Assembly (NCBI GenBank): GCA_029219585.1
Contig: JAQXTR010000049.1
Location: 1 to 35,938, forward strand
Source: Clostridiales bacterium
GTDB lineage: Bacteria; Bacillota; Clostridia; UBA1381
Length of the DNA: 35,938 nt
Direction: 5' to 3'
Under the pieces are notes generated by a model. That model was not told where the DNA came from, made no database searches, and worked only from the letters and a program-made list of their open reading frames with translations. Below, in pieces: positions 1-7,715 of the stretch (position 1 is its first letter; each line of letters begins with the position of its first letter). The position numbers and the translations under genes were made by a program.

Positions 1-2
1 TT

Positions 3-458
3 CTTACAAATGCCTCCGGCGGGAAATATGACGGACAGTACAGACAGCTTCTTGTAAAAGACAGATTCGACAAAGAGCAAATGGTCTGCTTTTCGGTGTG
101 GGGTACAAACGGCGGGTACACTTCCCTTGTATGCGGAATTGAAATTAACAGTCAGCTCATCTCCAAGCTGCAAATAAGGCTTGATGTATGCCTTAAATCG
201 TCAGGCAACGGCAGATTTGTTCTGACTCATAACGGTATACGGTCGAGAAAATCTATTAAATCAATGATGGATTATGTAAGAGCCGAGTGTCCGGAGCTCA
301 TAAGCGGTAATGAGATTTTTCTCTGCAGTTTCGATAACAATAAAAATATTACTATGGATTTGCCGGAGGTCAAAGACTTTATGCTCAGATTAATATCATA
401 TCTGATATTGAGAAAGGAATTAAGCATTATCGAAGCGAATAACAAAAAACAATCCTGA
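3..458 (+). CDS. Hypothetical protein, 5' end outside window
   Basis: The frame is open from the window edge (position 3) to the TGA at 456-458, giving at least 151 residues, so the true start lies upstream. An internal ATG at 81 has no convincing ribosome binding site and is probably not the start. I do not recognise the family. There are no transmembrane segments, no signal peptide and no cysteine cluster; the composition is that of a soluble cytoplasmic protein. It is followed within a few bases by a decayed ATPase fragment, which suggests this left edge is an accessory or degenerating patch. Confidence 0.6.
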   Translation, partial: LTNASGGKYDGQYRQLLVKDRFDKEQMVCFSVWGTNGGYTSLVCGIEINSQLISKLQIRLDVCLKSSGNGRFVLTHNGIRSRKSIKSMMDYVRAECPELISGNEIFLCSFDNNKNITMDLPEVKDFMLRLISYLILRKELSIIEANNKKQS

Positions 459-465
459 CATGTAA

Positions 466-639
466 ACATATAAAATGGGGCTATATATTGAAATCCGTAT
501 GATGCTTGGCTACCGTGATGCGGACAGAGGACACATTCTGGCGAATGTCGTTTTTCTTGAACTGCTGCGGCGGAGGTATCGGGTGTATATCGGCAAGGTA
601 GGGGATACAGAGGTGGATTTTGTTGCCGAAAAGCCGTAA
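466..639 (+). pseudogene. Remnant of DUF4143-type AAA ATPase (C-terminal fragment)
   Basis: Frame 1 between a stop at 463 and the TAA at 637-639 encodes a short peptide containing GHILANVVFLELLRRR, then VYIGKVGDTEVDFVAEK. This matches the typical DUF4143 C-terminal domain pattern (GHxLENxVFLELxRRGYxVYxGK...EVDFVA) of AAA-family ATPases often linked to toxin-antitoxin or defence-like loci. The whole ATPase domain is missing and the peptide ends just after the motif, so this is a relic and not a gene. The family assignment rests on this motif alone. Confidence 0.6.
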
Positions 640-702
640 AATGCCGAGAGATCCTCATAAAATATCGGCATATGCAGCAGATATTTGATTTTCTGTGTTA
701 TT

Positions 703-746
703 AAAAGACTGCATCGATATTTATTTCAATTCCGGTGCAGTCTTTT
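703..746. terminator. Bidirectional rho-independent terminator
   Basis: A 14-bp stem (AAAAGACTGCATCG at 703-716 with CGGTGCAGTCTTTT at 733-746, one wobble pair) encloses a 16-base AT-rich loop. A-tracts and T-tracts at both ends let it work in either direction. It separates the degraded left edge from the L,D-transpeptidase promoter at 779. Confidence 0.85.
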
Positions 747-778
747 ATTGTATTCGACAAAATTAATTCAAAATCGTA

Positions 779-807
779 TTGACATAGGAAATTTTTCGAG
801 GTATAAT
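779..807 (+). promoter_or_regulatory. Consensus vegetative promoter (TTGACA-17-TATAAT)
   Basis: TTGACA at 779-784 and TATAAT at 802-807 are separated by exactly 17 bases, a perfect SigA-type promoter. Transcription should begin near 814, leaving a leader of about 110 bases before the ATG at 925. It is the only strong promoter seen before the five-gene run ending at 7454. Confidence 0.88.
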
Positions 808-813
808 ATTAAG

Positions 814-885
814 GTGCAGCAGTATTGCCGCATGGAGCGGCTGTCCGCTCCTGAGGGGATATTTCGGCGGACTGAGCTGTACTTG
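814..885 (+). promoter_or_regulatory. Structured 5' leader of L,D-transpeptidase mRNA
   Basis: Starting almost at the predicted transcription start, CAGC-AGT (817-823) can pair with ACT-GA-GCTG (871-879). CCGC (828-831) can pair with GCGG (867-870). Inside lies a 7-bp hairpin, GGAGCGG (834-840) with CCGCTCC (845-851). The nested helices suggest a folded leader. It matches no riboswitch consensus I can recall, and it has not been tested for covariation. Confidence 0.4.
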
Positions 886-924
886 GTTTATTGTATTATT
901 TATATGGTAGGAGTAGATAAAGAT

Positions 925-2670
925 ATGTTTTTCGGAAAGCACAGGACAGATGGGAACTGCATTGACGAAAATGCTGAGAAAATGGATGGGACAGAGGACA
1001 GCGGGCAGATGATTCCGGAGGAAGCTGCCGAGGACGGGACGCAGGCAGGGGAGTCTGTGGATATGCCTGAGGATGACGCGGGGGAAGCTGCGGAGCAGAC
1101 CGCACAGCAACAGATGGCTGAGAATGAACAGCTTGATACGGATGATGAGGATATAGATGATTTTGATGTTGCCGGTGATGAATTGGATGATACGGTAAAT
1201 ACCGAGCCGGCGGAGGATGCGCAGAGCGGACAGTCCGAGCCGCAGCCGCAGCAGCCTGAGGAAACTGAGGAGGAGCGCAGAGAGAGAATTGCAAGACGGC
1301 GCAGGATATTTAAAAAGACAGCCGCAATCAGCGGTATATCACTGGGTGTCCTCGCAGTTATTTATCTTGCGGGCGTTGCGTTCTATAATTCGCATTTCTT
1401 CTACGGCACTGTTATAGGCAGCTACAATTGCTCAAACATGAGCCTTGCCAAGGCGGAGGAGCATATTACAAAAGGAATTGATAATTATTCATTTGCAATA
1501 TATCAGAATAACGGTGTGGTTGAAAATATCAACGGCGCAGACGTGGGGCTTGCAGCTGTGTCAAGAGAGAAAATAGAGGATATAAAGACAAGGCAGAATC
1601 CGTTTTTGTGGCCGATACCGAAAAAGCAGCGGGTACTTCCGATGTCGGTGGAGATTTCTCTCGATGATGAGCTGCTCAAAAATAAAATAAGTACGCTGAA
1701 GTGTGTGCAGGAGTCGAACGCTCAGATGGATGGGGCTGTCGCGGGGCTATACTATGATGAAAACGACAAGGTTTATCATGTAAAGGATGACGGAACTCAT
1801 TCAATTGTAAGTGAAAGAGCGCTGTTTGAGAAAATTTCAGGCGGAATGAAGGGTCTTTATGCGGAAATGAATGTTGAGCAGGAGGGACTTTACGGAAGCT
1901 TTGAAAACGACGACAGGATGAATGACACGATCTGGATACTCAACAACTGCCTCAATGCCGTTATTACGTATCAGCGCGGAGAGGAAACCACGATTCTGGA
2001 CGGAGGCACGATTCACACATTTCTTTCGGTTGCCGATGATTATTCGGTGTCCATAAACGATGAAGCTATTTCTGCCTTCGTAAACGATCTTGCCGCTCTT
2101 TATAACACTGTAGGCTCGACAAGAACCTTTACCGGCTCAGCCGGCGCAGAGGTCACAGTTTCGGGCGGTGATTACGGCTGGAGAGTGGACAAAAACAAGG
2201 AGATTGCTGAGCTTAAGGATTTGATTTTTGCCGGACAGCCCGTAACGCGTGAGCCGGCATACAGCAGAACCGCAGGCTCACACGGACCGAACAACGATTT
2301 TCCCAATACATATGTTGAGGTCAGTATAGCTGCGCAGCATTTGTGGTATTATAAGAACGGGGAGCTTGTTATTTCAAGCGATGTTGTTACGGGTAATCCG
2401 TATGCGGGCAACGGTACTCATACCGGTGTGTACTATCTCAAGTACAAGGAAAGAAATGCAACTCTTGTAGGTGATAATTATTCTACGCCGGTAAACTTCT
2501 GGATGCCGTTTAACGGCGGTGAGGGTCTGCATGACGCGAACTGGCGCGGTGTATTCGGCGGCCGCATATATATGGGCGGCGGCTCACACGGATGCGTAAA
2601 CTGCCCCTACAGCACGGCTCAGAAGCTTTTTGAAAACCTTAATCCGGGAGATCCCGTAATTGTTTATTGA
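925..2670 (+). CDS. Membrane-anchored L,D-transpeptidase (YkuD domain)
   Basis: It probably forms 3-3 (L,D) cross-links in peptidoglycan or attaches proteins to it, on the outer face of the membrane. From the ATG at 925 (TAGGAG upstream) the protein has 581 residues. Residues 1-120 are a very acidic, Q/E-rich cytoplasmic tail; a basic stretch precedes one transmembrane helix at about 131-154; a long extracellular region of the PG_binding_4 type follows; YkuD occupies about 463-581. The catalytic motif is SHGCVNC, with the nucleophile Cys near 557. An upstream in-frame extension to 685 is open but lies before the promoter, so it is rejected. It is first gene of a tightly spaced + strand run. 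The acidic cytoplasmic tail is unusual and could be a regulatory or partner-binding segment. Confidence 0.9.
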   Translation: MFFGKHRTDGNCIDENAEKMDGTEDSGQMIPEEAAEDGTQAGESVDMPEDDAGEAAEQTAQQQMAENEQLDTDDEDIDDFDVAGDELDDTVNTEPAEDAQSGQSEPQPQQPEETEEERRERIARRRRIFKKTAAISGISLGVLAVIYLAGVAFYNSHFFYGTVIGSYNCSNMSLAKAEEHITKGIDNYSFAIYQNNGVVENINGADVGLAAVSREKIEDIKTRQNPFLWPIPKKQRVLPMSVEISLDDELLKNKISTLKCVQESNAQMDGAVAGLYYDENDKVYHVKDDGTHSIVSERALFEKISGGMKGLYAEMNVEQEGLYGSFENDDRMNDTIWILNNCLNAVITYQRGEETTILDGGTIHTFLSVADDYSVSINDEAISAFVNDLAALYNTVGSTRTFTGSAGAEVTVSGGDYGWRVDKNKEIAELKDLIFAGQPVTREPAYSRTAGSHGPNNDFPNTYVEVSIAAQHLWYYKNGELVISSDVVTGNPYAGNGTHTGVYYLKYKERNATLVGDNYSTPVNFWMPFNGGEGLHDANWRGVFGGRIYMGGGSHGCVNCPYSTAQKLFENLNPGDPVIVY

Positions 2671-2699
2671 TTCTAAAGTACGACAGGATGGTGGATGGT

Positions 2700-3677
2700 A
2701 TGGCGAGAACCAAAAGACAAAATTTAAAGCTTTACTTTATTATAGAGCTTTTCAAGAAAAAAACAGATGAGGAGCATCCGATTTCCATATCGGAGATAAT
2801 TGATTATCTTTCCGAGCTTGATATTAAGGCGGAGAGAAAGAGCATATACCGCGATATTGAAGCGATGAGAGAGCTTGGCTATGATATAATACAGATACAT
2901 AACAAAAGATTTACTTATTATCTTGCCAACCGCGATTTTGAAACCGCCGAGCTGAGGCTGCTTGTGGATGCGGTACAGGCCTCACGGTTTATTACGAGGA
3001 AGAAGTCCAATGAGCTTATAAGAAAGCTGGAAGCGCTTACCACGGATTATGATGCGCGCAAGCTAAGCAGCCAGGTTTTTGTCACGAACAGAATCAAGGC
3101 TTCAAATGAGAGCATATACTATAATGTAGACAGTATTCATAACGCCATTCAGGAAAACCGCAAAATCTCATTCTTATATTTCGATTGGGATATAAACAAG
3201 AGGAAGGTTCTGCGCCGCAGCGGTGAGAAATATGTGATAAGTCCGTGGGCGCTCATATGGAATAACGAAAATTACTATATGATAGGCTACGACAGCGAGG
3301 TCGGGATGATAAAGCATTACAGGGTGGACAGAATGATGTCCATTGATGTTTGCGGCGAAAAACGTGACGGAAAAAGTGACTTCCGTGAAATAGATGTCGC
3401 GGTCTATGCCAGACGGTTTTTCGGTATGTATGACGGCGAGCTGACAACGGTTACGCTCTCATGCGCAAAGGAGATAGCTAACGCCGTCATTGACAGGTTC
3501 GGAACGGAAACAAGGTTCAGACCTGAGGACGGCGGCAAACGCTTTGAGGTGGATGTGAATGTTGCGGTCAGTCCCGTGTTTTACTCATGGGTATTCCAGT
3601 TCGGAGGAGATGTGAGAATTATGGCTCCCCAATGGGCGGCGGACGGACTGAGGTCCATGGCAAAGGAATTTATATAA
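2700..3677 (+). CDS. WYL-domain transcriptional regulator
   Basis: A DNA-binding regulator whose WYL domain is expected to sense a ligand, often a nucleotide or nucleic acid. The N-terminal part is a winged HTH (ISISEIIDYLSE, then RKSIYRDIEAMRELGY as recognition helix and wing). The C-terminal half is the WYL domain (ISFLYFDWD, then SPWALIWNNENYYMIGYD and HYRVDRM). I chose ATG 2700 (MARTKRQ, 325 residues); ATG 2688 and TTG 2667 are in frame, and the latter would overlap the transpeptidase stop. The start follows the transpeptidase by about 30 bases, so the two are probably co-transcribed. Its target is unknown; autoregulation of the operon is one possibility. Confidence 0.87.
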   Translation: MARTKRQNLKLYFIIELFKKKTDEEHPISISEIIDYLSELDIKAERKSIYRDIEAMRELGYDIIQIHNKRFTYYLANRDFETAELRLLVDAVQASRFITRKKSNELIRKLEALTTDYDARKLSSQVFVTNRIKASNESIYYNVDSIHNAIQENRKISFLYFDWDINKRKVLRRSGEKYVISPWALIWNNENYYMIGYDSEVGMIKHYRVDRMMSIDVCGEKRDGKSDFREIDVAVYARRFFGMYDGELTTVTLSCAKEIANAVIDRFGTETRFRPEDGGKRFEVDVNVAVSPVFYSWVFQFGGDVRIMAPQWAADGLRSMAKEFI

Positions 3678-3700
3678 AATATTGAAGCGAGTGATGAAGC

Positions 3701-5449
3701 TTGGGATTTGCGGAAAAGGATAAGCTGTTGAATATACTGCCCGACAAGGACAGAGTTCTTAAAGCAATGGGCTGTAAAAAAAACGAAATTTTCTACAAAA
3801 GCGTATCGGAAGAATTTGATGCGCTTTTTGAGCATATAAAAGCCGCGCTTTCGGTAAAGCGTACTGTTTTTGTTGATGAGAGTCATATATATGTCACGCT
3901 TACCGCGGGCGCTGAAATAAGCCGTCTTTCGGAGGAGCTTTTCGCAAAAGGCGAGGGACTGGCGGGGCTGATTGTAAACGGCTGCGCCGATGACGTTCTG
4001 TTTGCGGCGGATGAAATGACTGCCGTGAGGGTGAAATATATATGCGCCGAAGCGGGCAAGGGGATAAAGGAGCGGCGGGAAGCGCCGGCGGATATGCCGC
4101 TTGCTCAGCAGGCGGTAATTCTTGATAAAGCGCCTGTTGAAGGGGTTACGGTTACGGAGGGATTTATGCTCTCTCCGGTGAAATCGATGGCGTATGAGCT
4201 GGTTTTATCAGATGACAGGAAGCTGTTTAAGGCACAGCATGACTGCGCGTCATGCCCGAACATGACCTGCCCCAGAAGATCGGTGATAAGCGACAGGGAC
4301 TTTGAGATTGTATCCGATTTTGAATACATCCCTTCCGATGCAGACGGGGTTGCGGTTGATATAGGAACAACGACAGTTGCGGCGGTGCGGCTTGAGAAGG
4401 GACGCATTGCTGCGGCATATTCGGAGATCAATAACCAAAGGCGGTTCGGAGCGGATGTTCTGTCAAGGATTGATGCCGCAGTGCGCGGACGCGGTGCCGA
4501 GCTGCAGTCGATTGCGCAGTATCAGCTGAATAAATGTATAAATGCCGTCGGCGGCGGGAATATGAGAACAATTATTGCCGCAAACACGACCATGGTGAGC
4601 CTGCTTATGGGCTATGACTGCTCAGGACTTGGAAGCTATCCGTTTACGGCGCAGAGCCTTGAAAGCATACATTGCAAAAATATCAGCATTGCGGGCGGAA
4701 TCAGCGCATTTGTGGGCGGAGATATAACGAGCGGACTGTATATGTGCGGCTTCGATAAGAGCGAGGACGTCAGTCTGTTTGTGGATCTGGGTACTAACGG
4801 CGAAATGGCAATAGGGAACAGACACAGGATTCTCTGCACCTCAACGGCGGCAGGTCCGGCATTTGAGGGCGGAAGGATAAGCTGCGGCACAGGCTCTGTC
4901 GAGGGCGCTGTCTGCGCTGTATCAATTAAGGAAAACAGGCTTGAAACCATAGGCGGTAAGACACCGTGCGGAATATGCGGCACGGGAATTGTGGAGCTTG
5001 CGGCTGAGCTTGCCGAAAACGGATATATAGATAAGACCGGTCTTTTCCGTGATGATTTTCCGAATGGGTATGAGGCTGCTCCGGGCATTGTGTTTACACA
5101 GAAGGATGTGCGGGAGCTTCAGACCGCAAAAGCCGCGGTGCGTGCCGGTATTGAAATACTTCTGGACGAATACGGCGCGGATGAGGACGAAATAAAATGC
5201 GTATATATTGCCGGGGGCTTCGGGAAAAGGCTCAATATTGCCAAGGCGTGCAGGATAGGTCTTTTGCCCGACAGATTCCGGGACAGATATAAGGCGGCGG
5301 GAAACAGCTCTCTGGGCGGCTGCGTAAAGCTGCTTGAAAATAAGGACGGATTTGAGTGTATCGATAAGATAAGAGCCGTTTCGGAGGATTTTCCTTTGGC
5401 TGAAAAGGAAGGCTTTACAGAAATGTTTATAAAATATATGGAGTTTTGA
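3701..5449 (+). CDS. MetH-activation-like / ASKHA (RACo-type) corrinoid activator
   Basis: Probably an ATP-dependent reductive activator or repair factor for a corrinoid (B12) enzyme. Residues about 35-170 resemble the B12-dependent methionine synthase activation domain (GVTVTEGFMLSPVKS at about 148-162). A cysteine cluster follows (C182, C185, C190 in CASCPNMTCPRR). From about 216 to the end is an ASKHA fold of the RACo C-terminal type, with phosphate-loop motif VDIGTTTVAAV at about 219 and LFVDLGTNGEMAIG later. The N-terminal [2Fe-2S] domain of classical RACo is absent. The TTG at 3701 gives 582 residues; the TTG at 3728 has a better ribosome site (AAAAGGA) and is a real alternative. The MetH R-x-S-x-G-Y signature is degenerate, so cobalamin chemistry is inferred. 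No corrinoid methyltransferase lies in the window. Confidence 0.82.
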   Translation: MGFAEKDKLLNILPDKDRVLKAMGCKKNEIFYKSVSEEFDALFEHIKAALSVKRTVFVDESHIYVTLTAGAEISRLSEELFAKGEGLAGLIVNGCADDVLFAADEMTAVRVKYICAEAGKGIKERREAPADMPLAQQAVILDKAPVEGVTVTEGFMLSPVKSMAYELVLSDDRKLFKAQHDCASCPNMTCPRRSVISDRDFEIVSDFEYIPSDADGVAVDIGTTTVAAVRLEKGRIAAAYSEINNQRRFGADVLSRIDAAVRGRGAELQSIAQYQLNKCINAVGGGNMRTIIAANTTMVSLLMGYDCSGLGSYPFTAQSLESIHCKNISIAGGISAFVGGDITSGLYMCGFDKSEDVSLFVDLGTNGEMAIGNRHRILCTSTAAGPAFEGGRISCGTGSVEGAVCAVSIKENRLETIGGKTPCGICGTGIVELAAELAENGYIDKTGLFRDDFPNGYEAAPGIVFTQKDVRELQTAKAAVRAGIEILLDEYGADEDEIKCVYIAGGFGKRLNIAKACRIGLLPDRFRDRYKAAGNSSLGGCVKLLENKDGFECIDKIRAVSEDFPLAEKEGFTEMFIKYMEF

Positions 5450-5474
5450 ATGCAATATGTAAGGAGGAGTTTTT

Positions 5475-6434
5475 GTGGCGGATATAATAAAGCAGGAGCT
5501 GGGCGGAGTGCTTGAGGCGCTGCTGGATGATTATAAGGAGCATAAGTTTATTGACAAGGTTGATATATTCAATCAGCCCGATAAAAATGTTATAATAGAT
5601 ATTCTGCATAAGGTGCAGGAGATTGTTTTTCCCGGATTCTTTAAGCCGGACACGTATAATACGTATACGGTAAGAACCACGGTTTCAATGCTGCTTGAGG
5701 ATGTTATGTATCAGCTTAAGAAGCAGATTGGCATTGTTCTTAGGTACAGCCCGGAATTTGCGCAGGCAGGTGCGGATGAGCTGAGCGATGAGGCGGAGAG
5801 GCTTGTGGTGGAGTTCTGCAAGACCATTCCCAAGGTGAGGAGATATGTGGAGATGGATGTGCATGCCGGATTTGCCGGCGATCCTGCCGCATATAACAGA
5901 GAGGAGATAGTTGTAAGCTATCCAGGTTTTTATGCGATATTTGTAAACAGGATTGCGCATGAGCTGCATAATCTGAATGTGCCGCTGATTCCGCGTATTA
6001 TGACCGAGCATGCCCACAGCCTGACCGGCATTGACATTCACCCCGGCGCAACCATCGGAAAGTATTTCTTTATTGACCACGGAACGGGCATCGTTATAGG
6101 CGAAACCACGCAGATAGGGGACAATGTAAAGATATATCAGGGTGTTACTCTGGGTGCGCTTTCCACAAGAGGCGGACAGCGGCTGAGAAACAAAAAGCGT
6201 CACCCGACAATCGAGGATAATGTTACGATTTATTCCGGTGCTTCGATTCTCGGCGGCGATACGGTTATAGGCAAAAATGTGGTGATAGGCGGAAACGCAT
6301 TTATTACAAAGTCGGTGCTTGAGGGTACTAAGGTAAGCGTGAAAAATCATGAGCTGAGCTACAATTATGACGGTACAACTCCGGTTGAAAAGGTTGAGGA
6401 TGAGGACGATACAAGCTGGTTTTATGTAATATAG
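5475..6434 (+). CDS. epsC: Serine O-acetyltransferase (EpsC/CysE type)
   Basis: Makes O-acetylserine from serine and acetyl-CoA, the committed step of cysteine synthesis, in the cytoplasm. The 319-residue protein has a helical N-terminal region and a left-handed beta-helix built from hexapeptide repeats. The motifs IDIHPGATIGKYFFIDHGTG, VIGETTQIGDNVKIYQGVTL and RHPTIEDNV are diagnostic. The length fits the long EpsC form and not the shorter CysE. GTG start at 5475 has an excellent AAGGAGG 8 bases upstream; the gene follows the ASKHA gene by 25 bases. A sulfide-using cysteine synthase is not in the window; the siroheme reductase at 21985-23487 could supply sulfide. Confidence 0.93.
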   Translation: MADIIKQELGGVLEALLDDYKEHKFIDKVDIFNQPDKNVIIDILHKVQEIVFPGFFKPDTYNTYTVRTTVSMLLEDVMYQLKKQIGIVLRYSPEFAQAGADELSDEAERLVVEFCKTIPKVRRYVEMDVHAGFAGDPAAYNREEIVVSYPGFYAIFVNRIAHELHNLNVPLIPRIMTEHAHSLTGIDIHPGATIGKYFFIDHGTGIVIGETTQIGDNVKIYQGVTLGALSTRGGQRLRNKKRHPTIEDNVTIYSGASILGGDTVIGKNVVIGGNAFITKSVLEGTKVSVKNHELSYNYDGTTPVEKVEDEDDTSWFYVI

Positions 6435-6452
6435 ATTTAAGGAGAAAATGAT

Positions 6453-7454
6453 ATGAAGAAATTCGCAATGACATTATTGGTGTTGTCTGCCGCGGCGGCA
6501 GCCCTGATGCCCATAACAACAGGCGCGGCGGAGGATAAGGACTCTGCCGCAGAACCGACCCGGCAGGTGAGGACGGATCTGTTCGGAAATACCGTTATCA
6601 CCGGGGACTCCGAGGTGATATACGATATAGGCGCGCCGCTGCTCAACGCATCATTCAAGCCCGACGGGGACTCTTATACCATGGAGCTTTCAACGCTTGA
6701 CGGCTTTGTTATCTATTACACCGCCGACGGCAGCACACCCTTGCCGGGTGCAAAAAACACCTCAAAATACACGGCTCCCGTAAAGCTTGAAGCAGGCGGG
6801 ACAAAGGAGGACAAAACGGCAGATTTGCCGCAGCTGCGGGTTGTTGTGGTCGATCCGAACGGGAAAATGGACGGCGCGGTCGCAAGCTCGTATTTTTCAA
6901 ATATTGACGAGAAGGCGATTGCCACGCCTGAGCCGGATAAATTTACCGCGAGGTTCAATTCGGACGGCGGCAGCGATGTACAACCTCAGACGGTATATGT
7001 CGGTACAAAGCTGACAGAGCCTCAGGGTGTGCAGAAAAGCGGATACACCTTCAGCGGATGGTTTAAGGATGAGCTGCATACAAAGCAATGGAATTTCGGA
7101 TCGGACGTCCTTAATGAGGATGTTACGCTGTATGCCAAGTGGCTGTCGGCAGACATTGAGGTTTCATCAATCTACCACGTTGTAGACCGCGATGCCAAGA
7201 CTATAACACCGGACAAGAACAGCTCAACAAGTGAGTTTATAAGAAAGATACGATTCCCCAACAACAGTACATATAAGCTCACCTTAAAGGACGGAACCAC
7301 AGAGGCCTCCGCCGCAGAGCCGGTGCAGGAGGGAATGATTTTATCGGTAACGGCGCAGGATGCAAGGACCTCCGTAACATACACCGTCAAGTCAACAGTA
7401 ACCGGTACGGGTGAGGTAATAGCCCCTGTTCTTACTAGTAAAAACACAGACTAA
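6453..7454 (+). CDS. Secreted InlB-repeat (Listeria-Bacteroides repeat) protein
   Basis: A surface or secreted protein of unknown function, 333 residues. Residues 1-25 form a clear signal peptide (MKKFAMTLLVLSAAAAALMP, then a likely cut after TTGA-A). Residues about 60-150 resemble the chitobiase/hexosaminidase C-terminal fold (IYYTADGSTPLP). Residues 163-231 are one InlB B-repeat (SGYTFSGWF at about 196 and DVTLYAKW at 223). The last 100 residues are a beta-sandwich-like tail with no LPXTG motif or transmembrane anchor, so release or non-covalent attachment is likely. AAGGAG precedes ATG 6453. It is the last gene of the + strand run. Confidence 0.82.
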   Translation: MKKFAMTLLVLSAAAAALMPITTGAAEDKDSAAEPTRQVRTDLFGNTVITGDSEVIYDIGAPLLNASFKPDGDSYTMELSTLDGFVIYYTADGSTPLPGAKNTSKYTAPVKLEAGGTKEDKTADLPQLRVVVVDPNGKMDGAVASSYFSNIDEKAIATPEPDKFTARFNSDGGSDVQPQTVYVGTKLTEPQGVQKSGYTFSGWFKDELHTKQWNFGSDVLNEDVTLYAKWLSADIEVSSIYHVVDRDAKTITPDKNSSTSEFIRKIRFPNNSTYKLTLKDGTTEASAAEPVQEGMILSVTAQDARTSVTYTVKSTVTGTGEVIAPVLTSKNTD

Positions 7455-7486
7455 GCTGAAATTTATGTGTTTGTAATGAGAGCAGT

Positions 7487-7600
7487 AAATTGTTGTTTGT
7501 AGGCATAATGCAGAAATAATAATGCAGAATGCAGAAATGTGTTTTCCGTTTATACCTAAACACATTCTGCATTCTGCATTCCGCTGCCAAACAGCAATTT
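7487..7600. repeat. 114-bp imperfect palindrome (MITE-like or terminator-like)
   Basis: The inner arms are AATGCAGAATGCAGAAATG... (7521-7544) and its near-complement (7558-7580), with a 13-base loop. After an internal loop the outer arms AAATTGTTGTTTG-TAGGCA (7487-7505) and TGCC-AAACAGCAATTT (7585-7600) also pair. The unit AATGCAGAA is repeated within the left arm. It lies between the convergent InlB-repeat gene and spoVM, so it may end both transcripts, but no long T-tract follows either outer arm. It could equally be a dispersed palindromic repeat. Confidence 0.7.
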
Positions 7601-7633
7601 AGTTTTGATACACCATCTTCTTTGTGTCGGGAA

Positions 7634-7702
7634 TCAGAAACCGAACAGTACCTTAAATATCCCACACAGTCCCTTTGGTACACGTTTAACAACAATCTTC
7701 AT
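7634..7702 (-). CDS. spoVM: Stage V sporulation protein M (SpoVM), 22 residues
   Basis: A tiny amphipathic peptide that in the known family marks the convex forespore membrane and anchors the SpoIVA ATPase for coat assembly. ATG at 7702-7700, TGA at 7636-7634. It begins MKIVVKRVPKGL and ends FKVLFGF. Aligned with Bacillus subtilis SpoVM (from memory), it keeps Met-Lys, the key Pro9-Lys10, Leu12, Gly14-Ile15, a basic residue at 17 and Gly21. A strong AAGGAGG (7717-7711) sits 8 bases upstream. The preceding gene's TAA is embedded in that ribosome site, so the two are surely co-transcribed. It is too short for ordinary gene callers. Confidence 0.82.
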   Translation of the reverse strand: MKIVVKRVPKGLCGIFKVLFGF

Positions 7703-7715
7703 ACAGATTACCTCC

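Noticed and set aside
685-924. 80-codon upstream extension of the L,D-transpeptidase frame.
   Set aside because: It begins inside the terminator stem and lies over and before a perfect promoter; AGGAG supports ATG 925.
4922-5455. 177-codon minus-strand frame inside the ASKHA gene.
   Set aside because: The plus-strand gene has clear domain motifs; the antisense frame has no ribosome site or recognisable motif.
7435-7695. 86-codon minus-strand frame across the palindrome.
   Set aside because: It is in a different frame from spoVM, is Cys/His/Tyr-rich through the inverted repeat and has no ribosome site.
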